64,000 bases of DNA. It comes from Balneola sp. Its GTDB lineage: Bacteria > Bacteroidota > Rhodothermia > Balneolales > Balneolaceae. Positions 45,635-55,038 of the stretch are shown here, piece by piece. How positions within the stretch are numbered: position 1 is the stretch's first letter; the number at the start of each line of letters is the position of its first letter. The stretch spans positions 85,671 to 149,670 of the forward strand of contig JAEPNB010000010.1 of assembly GCA_017643645.1 (NCBI GenBank), given 5' to 3'. The notes under the pieces were generated by a model. That model ran no database searches. It was not told the origin of the DNA and saw nothing but the letters and a program-made list of their open reading frames with translations. A program made the translations under genes and the position numbers.

Positions 45635-48559
45635 ATGAAATTAGTTCATTTTCCTAAATCACTTTTAGTTCTCTTCCTCTTGTTAATAGGCAGGCCTTTA
45701 ATTGCACAGGAAAAGGAATCGGATATTGATCATGTTGAAAATGTAGTGCTTCAATTAAAATGGTTTCATCAGTTTCAATTTGCCGGATTTTACGCAGCTA
45801 ATATAAAAGGGTTTTATGCAGAAGAGGGCTTGAACGTTCAGATCAATGAAGGTCACCCTTTTTCTCGGTCTGTAGATAAAGTTATCTCAGGGGATGCCCA
45901 TTTTGGAGTTTTTGATTCCGAATTGCTTTTGAATTATGCTAATGGCGATCCAATAATTGCGCTGGATGCATTCTTTCAATCCTCCCCCGCTGCAATAGCA
46001 GTAAAAGATCAATCTAATCTCAATTCTCTCACAAAGCTTACCAATTCTGTTATTATGGTGAACTCATTAATTGGGCTTACCGAGCTTAAAGCAATGTTTA
46101 TCAAAGAAGGAATAGATGCGGATGATTTAAATGTGTATCAGGGAGAGTATAGTTTTGAAGAGTTTGTAAGTAATGACAGCATAGACGCTATACATGCTTA
46201 CTACACTGTAGATATCCCAAAAATGCAAAATGACGGGCTTGAATTGGATATTATTTTCCCCTCTACATATGGTGTAGATTTTTATGGTGATGTTCTATTT
46301 ACCACTACTGGCTTTTTAAATGATCATCCTGATATTGTGCAAAAATTTCGCAGAGCTACAAAACGGGGCTGGGAATACGCCCGCAACAATCAAGATGAAA
46401 TTGTAGAATATATTTCAGAATTACCCGGTGTACTTGAAAGAGGGATGACAAAAGAAGTTTTAACTATCGAAGCAGAAAGAACATGGGAAGTGGCGATTCC
46501 AGAAGTAGTTCCTTATGGATATATGAATCCCGAAAGGTGGCGCAGAATCGCTGAATACTATGCAGCCGCTGATTTGGTTCCTAACGACCTGAAACTGGAT
46601 GGCTTTTTGTTCTCTTCGGAACAATCACTTTACCAGAGGCTTCCCGCTTATATAAAATACGGGATTCCCGCACTGATCATTATTACTATTGCAATTTCTC
46701 TTTGGCTTTTTATTCTTAGGAAAGAAGTAAAACGGCGAACTCAATTATGGAAATCAGAATTTTTAGAAAGGCAGAAAACTCAGAAAAAATTAGCTGAAAG
46801 AAACAAAGATTTTGAAACACTGATCGAAAATATTCATGATAGTGTCTTCACAATGACCGCGCAAGGGGTTTTCACATATATAAGCCCTAATATTGAGAAA
46901 ATAACCGGTTATAAGCCCGAAGAAATAGTAAACAAAAAATACGCTCCCTTTTTTCCAAAAAATTTGTTGCCCGGGTTATATAAAAGGCTTAAAACTCGTA
47001 TTAAAAAAGACATTGATGATATCGCTCTTATCGAAATTATTCATAAAAATGGTACGCAACGCTGGGTAACTGCATCAACTAAAGTTTTCGATCATCCTGA
47101 AAATGGATTGATAGTACAAGGCACCATCCAGGATGCCACCGAAAAAGTAGCCTCCCGCCGTGCTCTTCGACATTCTGAAGAGCGTTTCAGAAAACTAACT
47201 GAGCACTCACCGGTTGGTATTTTCATTGTCTCAAGAAGAGAATACATTTATGTTAATAAAAAATATGCGGATATATTTGGTGGCCAACCGTCAGACCTGA
47301 TAGGTAAAGAGTTAAACTTAGAATTCCTTCATGAGGGCGGTCGAAAAGTAATCTTTGAAACATTAGAAAAATTAAAGTCTGGTGAACTCGACTCCTCCGA
47401 TCAACTTTGCAGGGCATATGACAAAGACGGAAAAGAGCTTTTTATTCACTTTTATTCCTCAATAATAGATGTTAGCGGAGAACGGGTATTATTTGGTACT
47501 GCCTTAGATATTACCAAACGTATCAGTGTTCAAAAGTCACTGGAGGAACAACAGGAGCGTTTCAAAATGCTTACGGAAAAATCTTTTACCGGATTGGCAC
47601 TCATTCAAAATAATGAAGTCATTTATATCAATCCAAGATATCTGGAAATGCTTGGCCGCACACAGCATGAAATAAAAACATCCGATGATCTCTTGAATTT
47701 GATCCACCCGGAAGACCTTGAACGAGTTAAAAAATCAGTTCTAGAACGTGAACAAGGCCTGATCAATCACGATCACTATCAGTGCCGAATGTACCATAAA
47801 GATGGTCATGTTATTTATGTGGATATATATGGGAGTATGGTTACTATAAATGGAGGGAAGGCCATGATGGCATCTGTTATGGATGTTACCGACAGCATAA
47901 TTAGTCAGGAGCATCTGGAAAAATCTATTCAGGAAAAAAATACTCTCCTTGCAGAGATCCATCATAGAGTAAAGAATAATATGGCTGTTGTTTCGGGCTT
48001 AATGGAACTGCAGAAGTATAAAACCAATGATGAAGTTGCACGTTCACTTCTTAATGAAAGCCAATTGCGCATCAAGACCATTGCAATGATTCATGAGAAA
48101 CTCTACCAATCCGATTCTTTCCTGGAAATTCCGTTTGGCGAATACTTAACCAGCCTCATCGCTACTATATCACAGTCTCTTTATCAGGAAAGTTCAAATG
48201 TCTCTTTGGTTGAAGAATATGACGATGTACAGTTGAATATCAATCAGGCTATCCCTGCTGCTCTTTTTGTTAATGAGGTTATTACTAACTGCTTCAAGCA
48301 TGCTTTTCCGAATAATGAATCCGGAACGGTTAAAATCCAGGTAAAAATAAAGCCCGGTAATACCATTCTTATAAGTATCTCTGACAACGGCAAAGGACTT
48401 CCAAAAGACTATGACTCATCGACGTCTTTGGGAATGACTCTCATTCATAATCTAAGTCAACAAATTGATGCCGATCTATCCATTTCATCACAGGGCGGTA
48501 CTTGTTTCGAAATTCTGTTCTCAAAAGAATCCCCGGATGTTCTTTTGGACGCGTACTAA
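45635..48559 (+). CDS. Sensor histidine kinase with NMT1/THI5-like substrate-binding domain and PAS domains
   Basis: The 974-residue protein begins with a signal sequence and an NMT1/THI5-like periplasmic binding domain (about 35-330; LQLKWFHQFQFAGFYAANIKGFYAEEGL is typical). A membrane helix follows near 346-364, then three PAS domains (about 393-505, 517-630 and 640-760). A HisKA_2-type dimerisation helix with LLAEIHHRVKNNMAVVSGLMELQ comes near residue 770. A HATPase domain with NEVITNCFKHAF and DNGKGLP closes it. It senses an external ligand, perhaps a pyrimidine-like compound, and phosphorylates a partner not encoded nearby. Confidence 0.92.
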   Translation: MKLVHFPKSLLVLFLLLIGRPLIAQEKESDIDHVENVVLQLKWFHQFQFAGFYAANIKGFYAEEGLNVQINEGHPFSRSVDKVISGDAHFGVFDSELLLNYANGDPIIALDAFFQSSPAAIAVKDQSNLNSLTKLTNSVIMVNSLIGLTELKAMFIKEGIDADDLNVYQGEYSFEEFVSNDSIDAIHAYYTVDIPKMQNDGLELDIIFPSTYGVDFYGDVLFTTTGFLNDHPDIVQKFRRATKRGWEYARNNQDEIVEYISELPGVLERGMTKEVLTIEAERTWEVAIPEVVPYGYMNPERWRRIAEYYAAADLVPNDLKLDGFLFSSEQSLYQRLPAYIKYGIPALIIITIAISLWLFILRKEVKRRTQLWKSEFLERQKTQKKLAERNKDFETLIENIHDSVFTMTAQGVFTYISPNIEKITGYKPEEIVNKKYAPFFPKNLLPGLYKRLKTRIKKDIDDIALIEIIHKNGTQRWVTASTKVFDHPENGLIVQGTIQDATEKVASRRALRHSEERFRKLTEHSPVGIFIVSRREYIYVNKKYADIFGGQPSDLIGKELNLEFLHEGGRKVIFETLEKLKSGELDSSDQLCRAYDKDGKELFIHFYSSIIDVSGERVLFGTALDITKRISVQKSLEEQQERFKMLTEKSFTGLALIQNNEVIYINPRYLEMLGRTQHEIKTSDDLLNLIHPEDLERVKKSVLEREQGLINHDHYQCRMYHKDGHVIYVDIYGSMVTINGGKAMMASVMDVTDSIISQEHLEKSIQEKNTLLAEIHHRVKNNMAVVSGLMELQKYKTNDEVARSLLNESQLRIKTIAMIHEKLYQSDSFLEIPFGEYLTSLIATISQSLYQESSNVSLVEEYDDVQLNINQAIPAALFVNEVITNCFKHAFPNNESGTVKIQVKIKPGNTILISISDNGKGLPKDYDSSTSLGMTLIHNLSQQIDADLSISSQGGTCFEILFSKESPDVLLDAY

Positions 48560-48650
48560 CTACTTTTTTATAATTAATCATTGTTCGCCTTCCATTATTT
48601 AAACATTTATCTTCCATCAAAACAATCTATAATCTTCAGTTTACATCAAA

Positions 48651-49016
48651 ATGGATCTGCAATTACAAGGAAGAGTCGTACAAATTTTAGAAGAACAATC
48701 AGGAGAGGGCAAAAACGGTCCGTGGAGAAAACGAGATTTTATTCTGGAAATTCCCGGGAAATATCCCCGAAAAGTATGTATCACTCAATGGGGAGAAAAT
48801 ATAGATGCGCAGGCTGTTCAACAAAATGCTGAAGTTACGGTTTCTATCGATATCCAAAGCCGTGAATACAAAGGCAACTGGTATACCGATGTAAAAGCTT
48901 GGAAAGTAGAACACGGCTCCGGAAATCAGCAGGAGCAAGCCCCACCGCCGCCAAGCGCCGAAGGATTTACAATAGATAAAGACTTCGATGATATGGACGA
49001 TGATCTTCCTTTTTAA
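48651..49016 (+). CDS. DUF3127 protein with SSB-like acidic tail
   Basis: The 121-residue protein is a DUF3127 OB-fold-like domain (MDLQLQGRVVQILEEQSGEGKNGPWRKRDFILEI; AEVTVSIDIQSREYKGNWYTDVKAWKVE). A Gln/Pro-rich linker and the tail FDDMDDDLPF follow. That tail copies the acidic C-terminal tip of single-stranded DNA-binding proteins (DDDIPF), which recruits repair enzymes. The sequence suggests a minor SSB-like protein. It has its own short upstream region after the kinase. Confidence 0.85.
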   Translation: MDLQLQGRVVQILEEQSGEGKNGPWRKRDFILEIPGKYPRKVCITQWGENIDAQAVQQNAEVTVSIDIQSREYKGNWYTDVKAWKVEHGSGNQQEQAPPPPSAEGFTIDKDFDDMDDDLPF

Positions 49017-49053
49017 TAGATCATTTCAAAATCCTGACCTCTTCCTTTGTTAA

Positions 49054-49098
49054 CCACAGAGACCACAGAGACCACAGAGACCACAGAGACCACAGAGA
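49054..49098. repeat. Five tandem copies of a 9-bp unit
   Basis: CCACAGAGA is repeated five times without interruption. The same CCACAGAG motif occurs once in the equivalent position of each dispersed repeat downstream, so this array is a local expansion. Confidence 0.85.
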
Positions 49099-49160
49099 AT
49101 TAATTAATGCTTCTTCATCTCAATAGCTTTGTGCACTCTGTGGTTTATCCTTTCCGGCCT

Positions 49161-49271
49161 TTCCTGACCCACCCTTGTTCCCTCCCTAACTTTAGGGAGT
49201 GAGACTCTTAAACCAGATCAGATATTAATATCAAAGTTCCCTTCCCTCAACGAAGGGAAGGGACAGGGATG
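49161..49271. repeat. Dispersed non-coding repeat, copy 1
   Basis: It begins TCCTGACCCACCCTTGTTCC and ends GGGAAGGGACAGGGATG. It contains two small hairpins: CTCCCTAACTTTAGGGAG and CCCTTCCCTCAACGAAGGGAAGGG. Copies 2 and 3 lie at 50401 and 50816. Confidence 0.8.
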
Positions 49272-49413
49272 TGGTTTTTTCAACCACAAAGACCACAGAG
49301 AATTAATTAAAGCTTCTTCACCTCACACCTTTGTGTACTCTGTGGTTTATCCTTTCCGTGATTCAGTGGCGACTACCTAGTTAAATTCACCTCTCTATCA
49401 AATACGACCTTCT

Positions 49414-49854
49414 TTACTCAATCTCATAGCGCATTACTACATCTGAAAGGCTAACTGTAGCGCGTTGGGTTATTTCTGTATTGGAAGTATTCTCGAATGT
49501 CATTGCCGGTCCTGAAGACGGTTGAGCGATAATTACCACTTCCGAGGTGGTTGCTGATACAATGCTGTAAATTCCATTTTCATTTTGTGCCATTGACCCT
49601 GAAGCATTTATAGTGTCTGCCTGAAATACTATTGTATTAAATGAGACTCCCTCAAAGGATTTACTCCCTCCACCAAGGGCACTCGGTTTTTGATAGTAGG
49701 ACTGCATCTGAGCTGCTATTACGGACAGTTCCACTCGAACCACGTCAATATTGTTTTGTTGCAATGTAGTGGACATAGTATTAATGGCAAGTATTGTTGC
49801 AATACCCACAATCACTGTCACGAGCAGTATCAATACAACCTGTTGTTGTCCCAT
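49414..49854 (-). CDS. Pilin-like single-helix protein
   Basis: The 146-residue protein begins MGQQQVVLILLVTVIVGIAT, a short charged-poor leader and one long hydrophobic helix that continues as ILAINTMSTTLQQNNIDVVRVELSVIAAQMQSYYQKP. This is the shape of type IV pilins or pseudopilins, but no GFxxxE cleavage site is present. The globular part is small and serine-rich. No pilus assembly gene is adjacent, so the role is uncertain. Confidence 0.6.
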   Translation of the reverse strand: MGQQQVVLILLVTVIVGIATILAINTMSTTLQQNNIDVVRVELSVIAAQMQSYYQKPSALGGGSKSFEGVSFNTIVFQADTINASGSMAQNENGIYSIVSATTSEVVIIAQPSSGPAMTFENTSNTEITQRATVSLSDVVMRYEIE

Positions 49855-50400
49855 TTTAAACTTTTGCTTTAATTGTAATTTAAAAGTACAGTTTAGCCCT
49901 TTATACTTACATATAGTAGTGAGATTTATTTAACTTTAATAAATGCTCATATTTCTAAACCTCTCAAATGTTTATGAATTGATTCTTTAATACTCATTCT
50001 ATTATATCAAGAGTGTGATTCCCTTAACTTATTACATAATAGCATAAAACGATCACTTTTACCCTTTTAAAGCCTCATCTAATTCCTAACCCGTTGCGGA
50101 TCAATACCCTGGCTGTTATACCTGAGCAGATCTAAACCAGATTCAACATTCAGTATCAAGTTCACCAGTGAGGACTTTAGTCCGAGCGGTACCTGTTAAT
50201 AATATTAAAATGTCCCATTCCCACAAACGCAGGGCTGAAGTACTTGCTAGCAGCTTATGTACTAGGTTTTAAAAGTCCTCCTTTGAAGGGGTAGACAGAT
50301 GGGGTCAAGACAAATAATCACAGAGGCCACAGAGAATAATTAACCTCTTTCATCTCTAAAACCCTTTGTGCTCTCTGTGGTTAAAACAATTCCAAGCCTT

Positions 50401-50510
50401 TTCTGACCCACCCTTGTTCCCTCCCTAACTTTAGGGAGGGAGACTCTTAAACCAGATCAGATATTAATATCAAAGTTCCCTTCCCTCAACGAAGGGAAGG
50501 GACAGGGATG
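50401..50510. repeat. Dispersed non-coding repeat, copy 2
   Basis: It is nearly identical to copy 1 from CTGACCCACCC to GACAGGGATG, with GGGAGGGAGACT for GGGAGTGAGACT. It is preceded and followed by CTCTGTGG and AACCACAAAG segments as in copy 1. Confidence 0.8.
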
Positions 50511-50815
50511 GGTTTCTTTACAACCACAAAGAACACAGAGAATAATTAAGCTCTTTCATCTCTAAACTCTCCGTGCTCTCTGTGGTTTTAAATGAACTTT
50601 CCCAACTCCTACTCATATTCTCCTTCCCGGCCAGCTCGCCCCTCCTTCATAAGGAGGGGAACTCCGAATCACATTCAACAATTTAGAACAACGAGTCCCT
50701 CTCCTTATCCAAGGAGAAGACAGATGAGGTCAAAACATATAACCACAGAGAATAATTAAGCTTCTACACCTCTAAACCCTCTATGCGCACCGTGGTTAAT
50801 CCAATTCCCAGCCTT

Positions 50816-50927
50816 TTCTGACCCACCCTTGTTCCCTCCCTAACTTTAGGGAGGGAGACTCCTTAAATCCACTTCGATATTAATTACAACGTCCCCTTCC
50901 CTCAACGAAGGGAAGGGACAGGGATGG
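50816..50927. repeat. Dispersed non-coding repeat, copy 3
   Basis: The two hairpin portions are kept, while the middle (CCTTAAATCCACTTCGATAT) has diverged from copies 1 and 2. This pattern suggests that the paired arms are under constraint or are the mobile ends. Confidence 0.75.
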
Positions 50928-51052
50928 GTTTCTTTTCAACACCGAGAACTACCAAACCCTCTGTGTCCTCTGTGGTTCACTTTCCGTGGTTTATCCCTTT
51001 CGTTTTTTGTGCTTTTGTGGCTATAATAAAATGAACTCAAAATTGATTTGAT

Positions 51053-52078
51053 ATGCGCCAACTCGTTTATACCAAAACCGGAAGTTATGATGTCCTTCAG
51101 GTTCAGGAAGTTCCGGATCTGTCTCCAAACAAAGACGAACTCCTCATTCAGGTAAAAGCATCGGGATTGAACTTCGCAGATATCCTCGCCCGTAAGGGAC
51201 AATACCCCGACGGACCAAAAACGCCTTGTGTGATGGGCTATGAAGTCGCGGGAATCGTTACAGAAGTTGGATCGGAAATTGATAAAAGCTGGATTGGCAA
51301 AGAAGTGATCGGGTTATGCCGATTTAAAGGTCAGGCCGAACAAGTGGTGTTGAAAGAAAAACAGGTTTATGAAAAACCGGCAAAGTTGTCTTTTGAAGAA
51401 GCGGCATCCATTCCGGTTACCTATTTGACCGCATGGGCGTTGTTGGTAGCTATGGGCGGACTCCAAAAAGAAGAATCTGTACTCATTCACAATGCCGGCG
51501 GTGGAGTTGGCTTAGCTCAATTGGATATTGCCAAACACATTGGCGCCAAAACCTACGGAACGGCAAGCGAACGTAAACACGAATACCTGAAAGAACGTGG
51601 CCTGGATCATCCCATAGATTACAGAAACAAGGATTGGTACGACGAACTCATGAAACTCACCGATAAAAGAGGCGTGGAACTGATCACCGATCCTTTAGGT
51701 GGTGGCGAATGGAAGAAAAGCTACCGGGCACTACGTGCTACCGGTCGGTTGGGAATGTTTGGGATCTCGGTAGCCAGTATAAATTCCTCCGGTGGATTAA
51801 GAGCCAAATTCGAACTCATAAAAACAGTACTGAAAATGCCCACCTTTAAACCGCTTTCTCTGCTGGATAAAAACCGTGGCGTGTACGGCGTGAATCTCGG
51901 ACACTTGTGGCATGAATCCGATAAAGCCGCTTTATGGATGAAGGCCATTTTAGATGGCGTAGAAACCGGCTGGGTGCGACCGCATGTAGACAAAACCTTC
52001 ACCCTCGAAGAAGCAGGAGAAGCCCACCGCTACATCGAAGAGCGGAAGAATATTGGTAAGGTTGTTTTGGTTCGTTGA
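51053..52078 (+). CDS. Zinc-type alcohol dehydrogenase-like / NADPH:quinone reductase (MDR family)
   Basis: The 341-residue protein has VKASGLNFADILARKGQYPDGP near residue 34, VMGYEVAGIVTEVGSEI near residue 62 and SVLIHNAGGGVGLAQLDIAKHIGAKTYGTAS near residue 143, the AGGGVG nucleotide loop. Structural zinc cysteines are absent, as in quinone reductases. It reduces quinones or enones with NADPH. It is the last core-like gene before the accessory region at 52.1 kb. Confidence 0.88.
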   Translation: MRQLVYTKTGSYDVLQVQEVPDLSPNKDELLIQVKASGLNFADILARKGQYPDGPKTPCVMGYEVAGIVTEVGSEIDKSWIGKEVIGLCRFKGQAEQVVLKEKQVYEKPAKLSFEEAASIPVTYLTAWALLVAMGGLQKEESVLIHNAGGGVGLAQLDIAKHIGAKTYGTASERKHEYLKERGLDHPIDYRNKDWYDELMKLTDKRGVELITDPLGGGEWKKSYRALRATGRLGMFGISVASINSSGGLRAKFELIKTVLKMPTFKPLSLLDKNRGVYGVNLGHLWHESDKAALWMKAILDGVETGWVRPHVDKTFTLEEAGEAHRYIEERKNIGKVVLVR

Positions 52079-52145
52079 TTTTATTTCAAAAGATGACAGT
52101 AACTGACACCCATCATTTTTATATTCACAAAAGTTAATTTTATTT

Positions 52146-52565
52146 GTGGCTGATAGACATTCAAAAGCACAACGTTCAAAAAACATGAAAGCTGTCAAGT
52201 CAAAAGACAGCAAAATTGAATTGCTTTTAAGAAAAGAGCTCTGGAATAGAGGTCACAGATACAGAAAGCATTATAAAAAGATACCCGGCAAACCCGACAT
52301 TGTTTTTGTAGGAAAAAAAGTAGCTGTCTTTTGTGACAGTGAGTTTTGGCACGGGAAGAATTGGAATGAAAGAAAAAAGGATTTTAAATCGAACAAAAAG
52401 TTTTGGCATTCCAAAATTGAAAGAAATATTGAACGCGACAAAGAAGTAAACGAGATACTTGAAAACTTAGGTTGGACAGTATTACGGTTCTGGGGAAATC
52501 AAATCAAACAAGATTTAGACCGTTGCGTTTCGTTAATTGAAGAAAAGTTAAGAAATAATGAATAA
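52146..52565 (+). CDS. vsr: Very short patch repair endonuclease (Vsr)
   Basis: The 139-residue protein starts with GTG and has RSKNMKAVKSKDSKIELLLRKELWNRGHRYRKH near residues 10-42, KPDIVFVGKKVAVFCDSEFWHGKNW near residue 49 (catalytic Asp and His) and NLGWTVLRFWGNQI near residue 113. Vsr nicks 5' of the T in T:G mismatches that arise by deamination of 5-methylcytosine. That fits the methyltransferase encoded next, whose start overlaps the vsr stop by 8 bp. It is the first gene of the restriction operon. Confidence 0.92.
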   Translation: MADRHSKAQRSKNMKAVKSKDSKIELLLRKELWNRGHRYRKHYKKIPGKPDIVFVGKKVAVFCDSEFWHGKNWNERKKDFKSNKKFWHSKIERNIERDKEVNEILENLGWTVLRFWGNQIKQDLDRCVSLIEEKLRNNE

Positions 52566-53859
52566 ATATTCTAACATATTTGATAAAGATTTCAAGAAAA
52601 CAATTGATTACAATAAAGCTGATGAATTTGCTTACGTAACTCATTTTCTTCAAAATCTAGGCGCTAACTCCGCAGAACCCTTTTCTGAAGTTGCTTTAGA
52701 AACTCTTCTGTCAAATGAAGTTTTAAATTCTAGAGTCTTAAACGGAGACTCTCTTACATACGATAATCCTAGAAAACTAGCGCAAAGCTTAACTTTAGAT
52801 TTGGAGTTCGATGTTCCATTTCCTCCTCCTGAAAATGATCAATTTACATTTATAGATTTATTTGCAGGAATTGGTGGTTTCCGATTAGCACTACAAAGCC
52901 TCGGGGGAAAATGTGTATTTAGTTCAGAAATAGACAAGTATTGTAAGAGAACTTACGAAGCTAACTTTGGGGAAATACCTTTCGGAGACATCACTAATTT
53001 TACTGATGAAAAAATAACTGACGAAGAAATTGATAAAACTATTCCCGACCATGATATAATTGCTGCGGGATTCCCATGTCAAGCTTTTTCTATTGCCGGG
53101 AAAAGAGGCGGATTTAATGATACACGAGGCACTTTGTTTTTTGATGTAGCAAGAATCATTAAAGCTAAGAGACCTAAAGCTTTCATTCTCGAAAATGTAA
53201 AAGGATTAGTTAGTCACAAAGGGGGTAAGACTTTAGCAACAATTCTTAACGTTCTCCGAAATGACCTTAACTATTTTGTACCCACTCCAAATGTATTAAA
53301 TGCAAAAGATTTTGGAGTTCCACAGAACAGAGAAAGAATTATTATTGTCGGCTTCAGAAGTGATCTTGAAGTAAATGAGTTTAACTTCCCTGAGCAAAAT
53401 GTTGATGGATCTGAATTTATAACCGGTTCTTCTTTTGGTGAAATAAAGGAAAAATCGGAAGTTTCAGTTAGATATTATCTTTCAGATGTTTACTTAAACA
53501 CTCTTGAAAAACACCGAAAGCGTCACAAGAGCAAAGGAAACGGCTTTGGTTATCAAATTATTAATGAAGATGAAACGGCAAATGCTATTGTTGTCGGCGG
53601 CATGGGAAGAGAAAGGAACCTCATCATTGATAATCGCTTAACTAACTACAACCCGGTTACAAATATTAAGGGGAAAGTTAACAAGGAGGGTGTAAGAAAA
53701 ATGACACCCAGAGAGTGGGCAAGATTACAAGGCTTTCCTGATACTTACAAAATCGATGTAGTGAGTGATACCCAAAACTATAAACAGTTTGGAAATTCGG
53801 TTGCAGTTCCTGTTATTCAGGCTGTTGGTTCTCAAATTATTAATAAACTAAACGTTTAG
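52558..53859 (+). CDS. DNA (cytosine-5) methyltransferase
   Basis: The 433-residue enzyme has a 96-residue N-terminal extension, then the C5-MTase motifs. Motif I is FIDLFAGIGGFRLAL (98-112), motif IV AAGFPCQAFSIAG (169-181) with catalytic Cys 174, motif VI FILENVKGL (209-217) and motif VIII QNRERIIIVGF near residue 260. Motifs IX-X are MTPREWARLQGFPD and QFGNSVAVPVIQAVG. The companion HpaII-like nuclease suggests CCGG as target, but the recognition domain cannot be read from sequence. It abuts the endonuclease gene with no gap. Confidence 0.94.
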   Translation: MNKYSNIFDKDFKKTIDYNKADEFAYVTHFLQNLGANSAEPFSEVALETLLSNEVLNSRVLNGDSLTYDNPRKLAQSLTLDLEFDVPFPPPENDQFTFIDLFAGIGGFRLALQSLGGKCVFSSEIDKYCKRTYEANFGEIPFGDITNFTDEKITDEEIDKTIPDHDIIAAGFPCQAFSIAGKRGGFNDTRGTLFFDVARIIKAKRPKAFILENVKGLVSHKGGKTLATILNVLRNDLNYFVPTPNVLNAKDFGVPQNRERIIIVGFRSDLEVNEFNFPEQNVDGSEFITGSSFGEIKEKSEVSVRYYLSDVYLNTLEKHRKRHKSKGNGFGYQIINEDETANAIVVGGMGRERNLIIDNRLTNYNPVTNIKGKVNKEGVRKMTPREWARLQGFPDTYKIDVVSDTQNYKQFGNSVAVPVIQAVGSQIINKLNV

Positions 53860-54963
53860 ATGTCCTATTCCGGAAACAAAGGTGAGTGGAGTGAAATCTA
53901 TGCCCTTTTAAAACTTGCTTCAGACAAAGGTGTATTTGCTGCAGATTCAGATTTAAATAAGATTGCAGATTTATACTATCCAATTTTAAAAATACTCCGT
54001 TCTGAATTAGAGGGTACTTTTGAATATCACTTGACTTCAAAGATTGTAATAAAAAACTCTTCAGATGAAGTACTTTCAGATTATTCATTTGAAGAGTTTT
54101 CTGAAAAAGCTCAAAAATTACTGGTTAGAATCCAAGAAGCTACCGGAAGCTCTAACAGATTTGAAGAGTTTGAAAATTTTTTAAATCAAATTTCATGTAG
54201 TACTCTTAAAGCTCAGAGTAATGAGAAAAGAGATATTACCCTTGTTGTTCATGATCCGGTCACACACCACGAGCCTGAACTTGGCTTTAGCATCAAATCA
54301 AAACTTGGCGGAGATTCTACTCTATTAAATTCTTCAGGAGCAACGAATTTCATTTTTAAGATAAAAGGTTCCAATTTTTCCAAAGAAGAGATTGATAAAA
54401 TTAATTCTATAGATGGAAGAGGGAAAATTCAGGCAAGAGTTGAAAAAATAAAGAAAATGGGTGGTAAGTTTGAATTCAAGAGTGTTAGTTCTGAAATATT
54501 CGAGCAAAATCTAAGGGTTATTGATTCAATGCTTCCTGAGATTCTTGCTGAAATGTTATTAATTTACTTTTCGGGTAAAGGCAACCAAGTTCAAGATATC
54601 ATTGAAAGATTGAACGAAGAAAACCCTTGTAATTTTCCAATAGGTAATGGCCATCCGTTTTATGATTATAAGATTAAACGTCTACTTCATGATGTCTCAC
54701 TTGGATTTACACCCGCTTCTAAGTGGACAGGATTTTTTGATGCTACAGGCGGTTACTTAATAGTTAAAGAAGACGGGGAAATTCTTTGCTATCATATTTA
54801 TAATGCAAATGAGTTTCAAAATTATTTAGTCAACAACACTCGTTTAGAGTCTCCTTCATCAAGCAGGCATGGATACGGAGAGCTTTATACTTCAGAGCAG
54901 GATTTACTTAAAGAAGAGGCTAGTTTCTTTTTTAATCTCAATCTTCAGGTTAGGTTCACTTAA
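53860..54963 (+). CDS. HpaII-family type II restriction endonuclease
   Basis: The 367-residue protein begins MSYSGNKGEWSEIYALLKLASDKGVFAAD, the hallmark N-terminus of HpaII-like enzymes. ELGFSIKSKLGGDSTLLNSSGATNFIFKI near residue 145 is the family core with the SIKSK catalytic-like stretch. The length is close to that of HpaII (about 358). It should cut unmethylated CCGG-type sites that the preceding methyltransferase protects. It is followed after 9 bp by an ATG that opens the next, possibly interrupted, nuclease gene. Confidence 0.9.
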   Translation: MSYSGNKGEWSEIYALLKLASDKGVFAADSDLNKIADLYYPILKILRSELEGTFEYHLTSKIVIKNSSDEVLSDYSFEEFSEKAQKLLVRIQEATGSSNRFEEFENFLNQISCSTLKAQSNEKRDITLVVHDPVTHHEPELGFSIKSKLGGDSTLLNSSGATNFIFKIKGSNFSKEEIDKINSIDGRGKIQARVEKIKKMGGKFEFKSVSSEIFEQNLRVIDSMLPEILAEMLLIYFSGKGNQVQDIIERLNEENPCNFPIGNGHPFYDYKIKRLLHDVSLGFTPASKWTGFFDATGGYLIVKEDGEILCYHIYNANEFQNYLVNNTRLESPSSSRHGYGELYTSEQDLLKEEASFFFNLNLQVRFT

Positions 54964-55038
54964 ACTCACAATATGCTCAGTAGACTCCTTTGGTTTAAAT
55001 CAAGGTTTATTGCTTCAAATCCTACTTTTAATGATCAC

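Larger units (their letters stand above)
49017..49413. other. Gene-free stretch with tandem and dispersed repeats
   Basis: This 397-bp space holds the 9-bp tandem array at 49054-49098, flanking CTCTGTGGTTTATCC segments that are inverted relative to CCACAGAG, and the first copy of the dispersed repeat at 49161-49271. No coding frame is credible. Confidence 0.6.
49855..51052. other. 1.2-kb repeat-rich stretch without recognised genes
   Basis: No credible coding frame is present on either strand. The stretch contains repeat copies 2 and 3, several CCACAGAG / CTCTGTGG pairs, and CTCCTTTGAAGGGG and CCCTCCTTCATAAGGAGGGG palindromes near 50276 and 50640. The first 200 bp are AT-rich without features. 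It looks like an accumulation site for dispersed non-coding elements. Confidence 0.6.

Noticed and set aside
49017..51000. Possible CRISPR array in the repeat-rich stretch
   Set aside because: The repeats are about 110 bp, irregularly spaced and lack uniform spacers, and no cas genes are nearby. The 9-bp array is simple tandem repetition.
52079..52145. A fourth 88-bp copy at the left border of the restriction island
   Set aside because: The sequence between the quinone reductase and vsr shows no similarity to the peptidase gene end, so the left boundary remains undefined.
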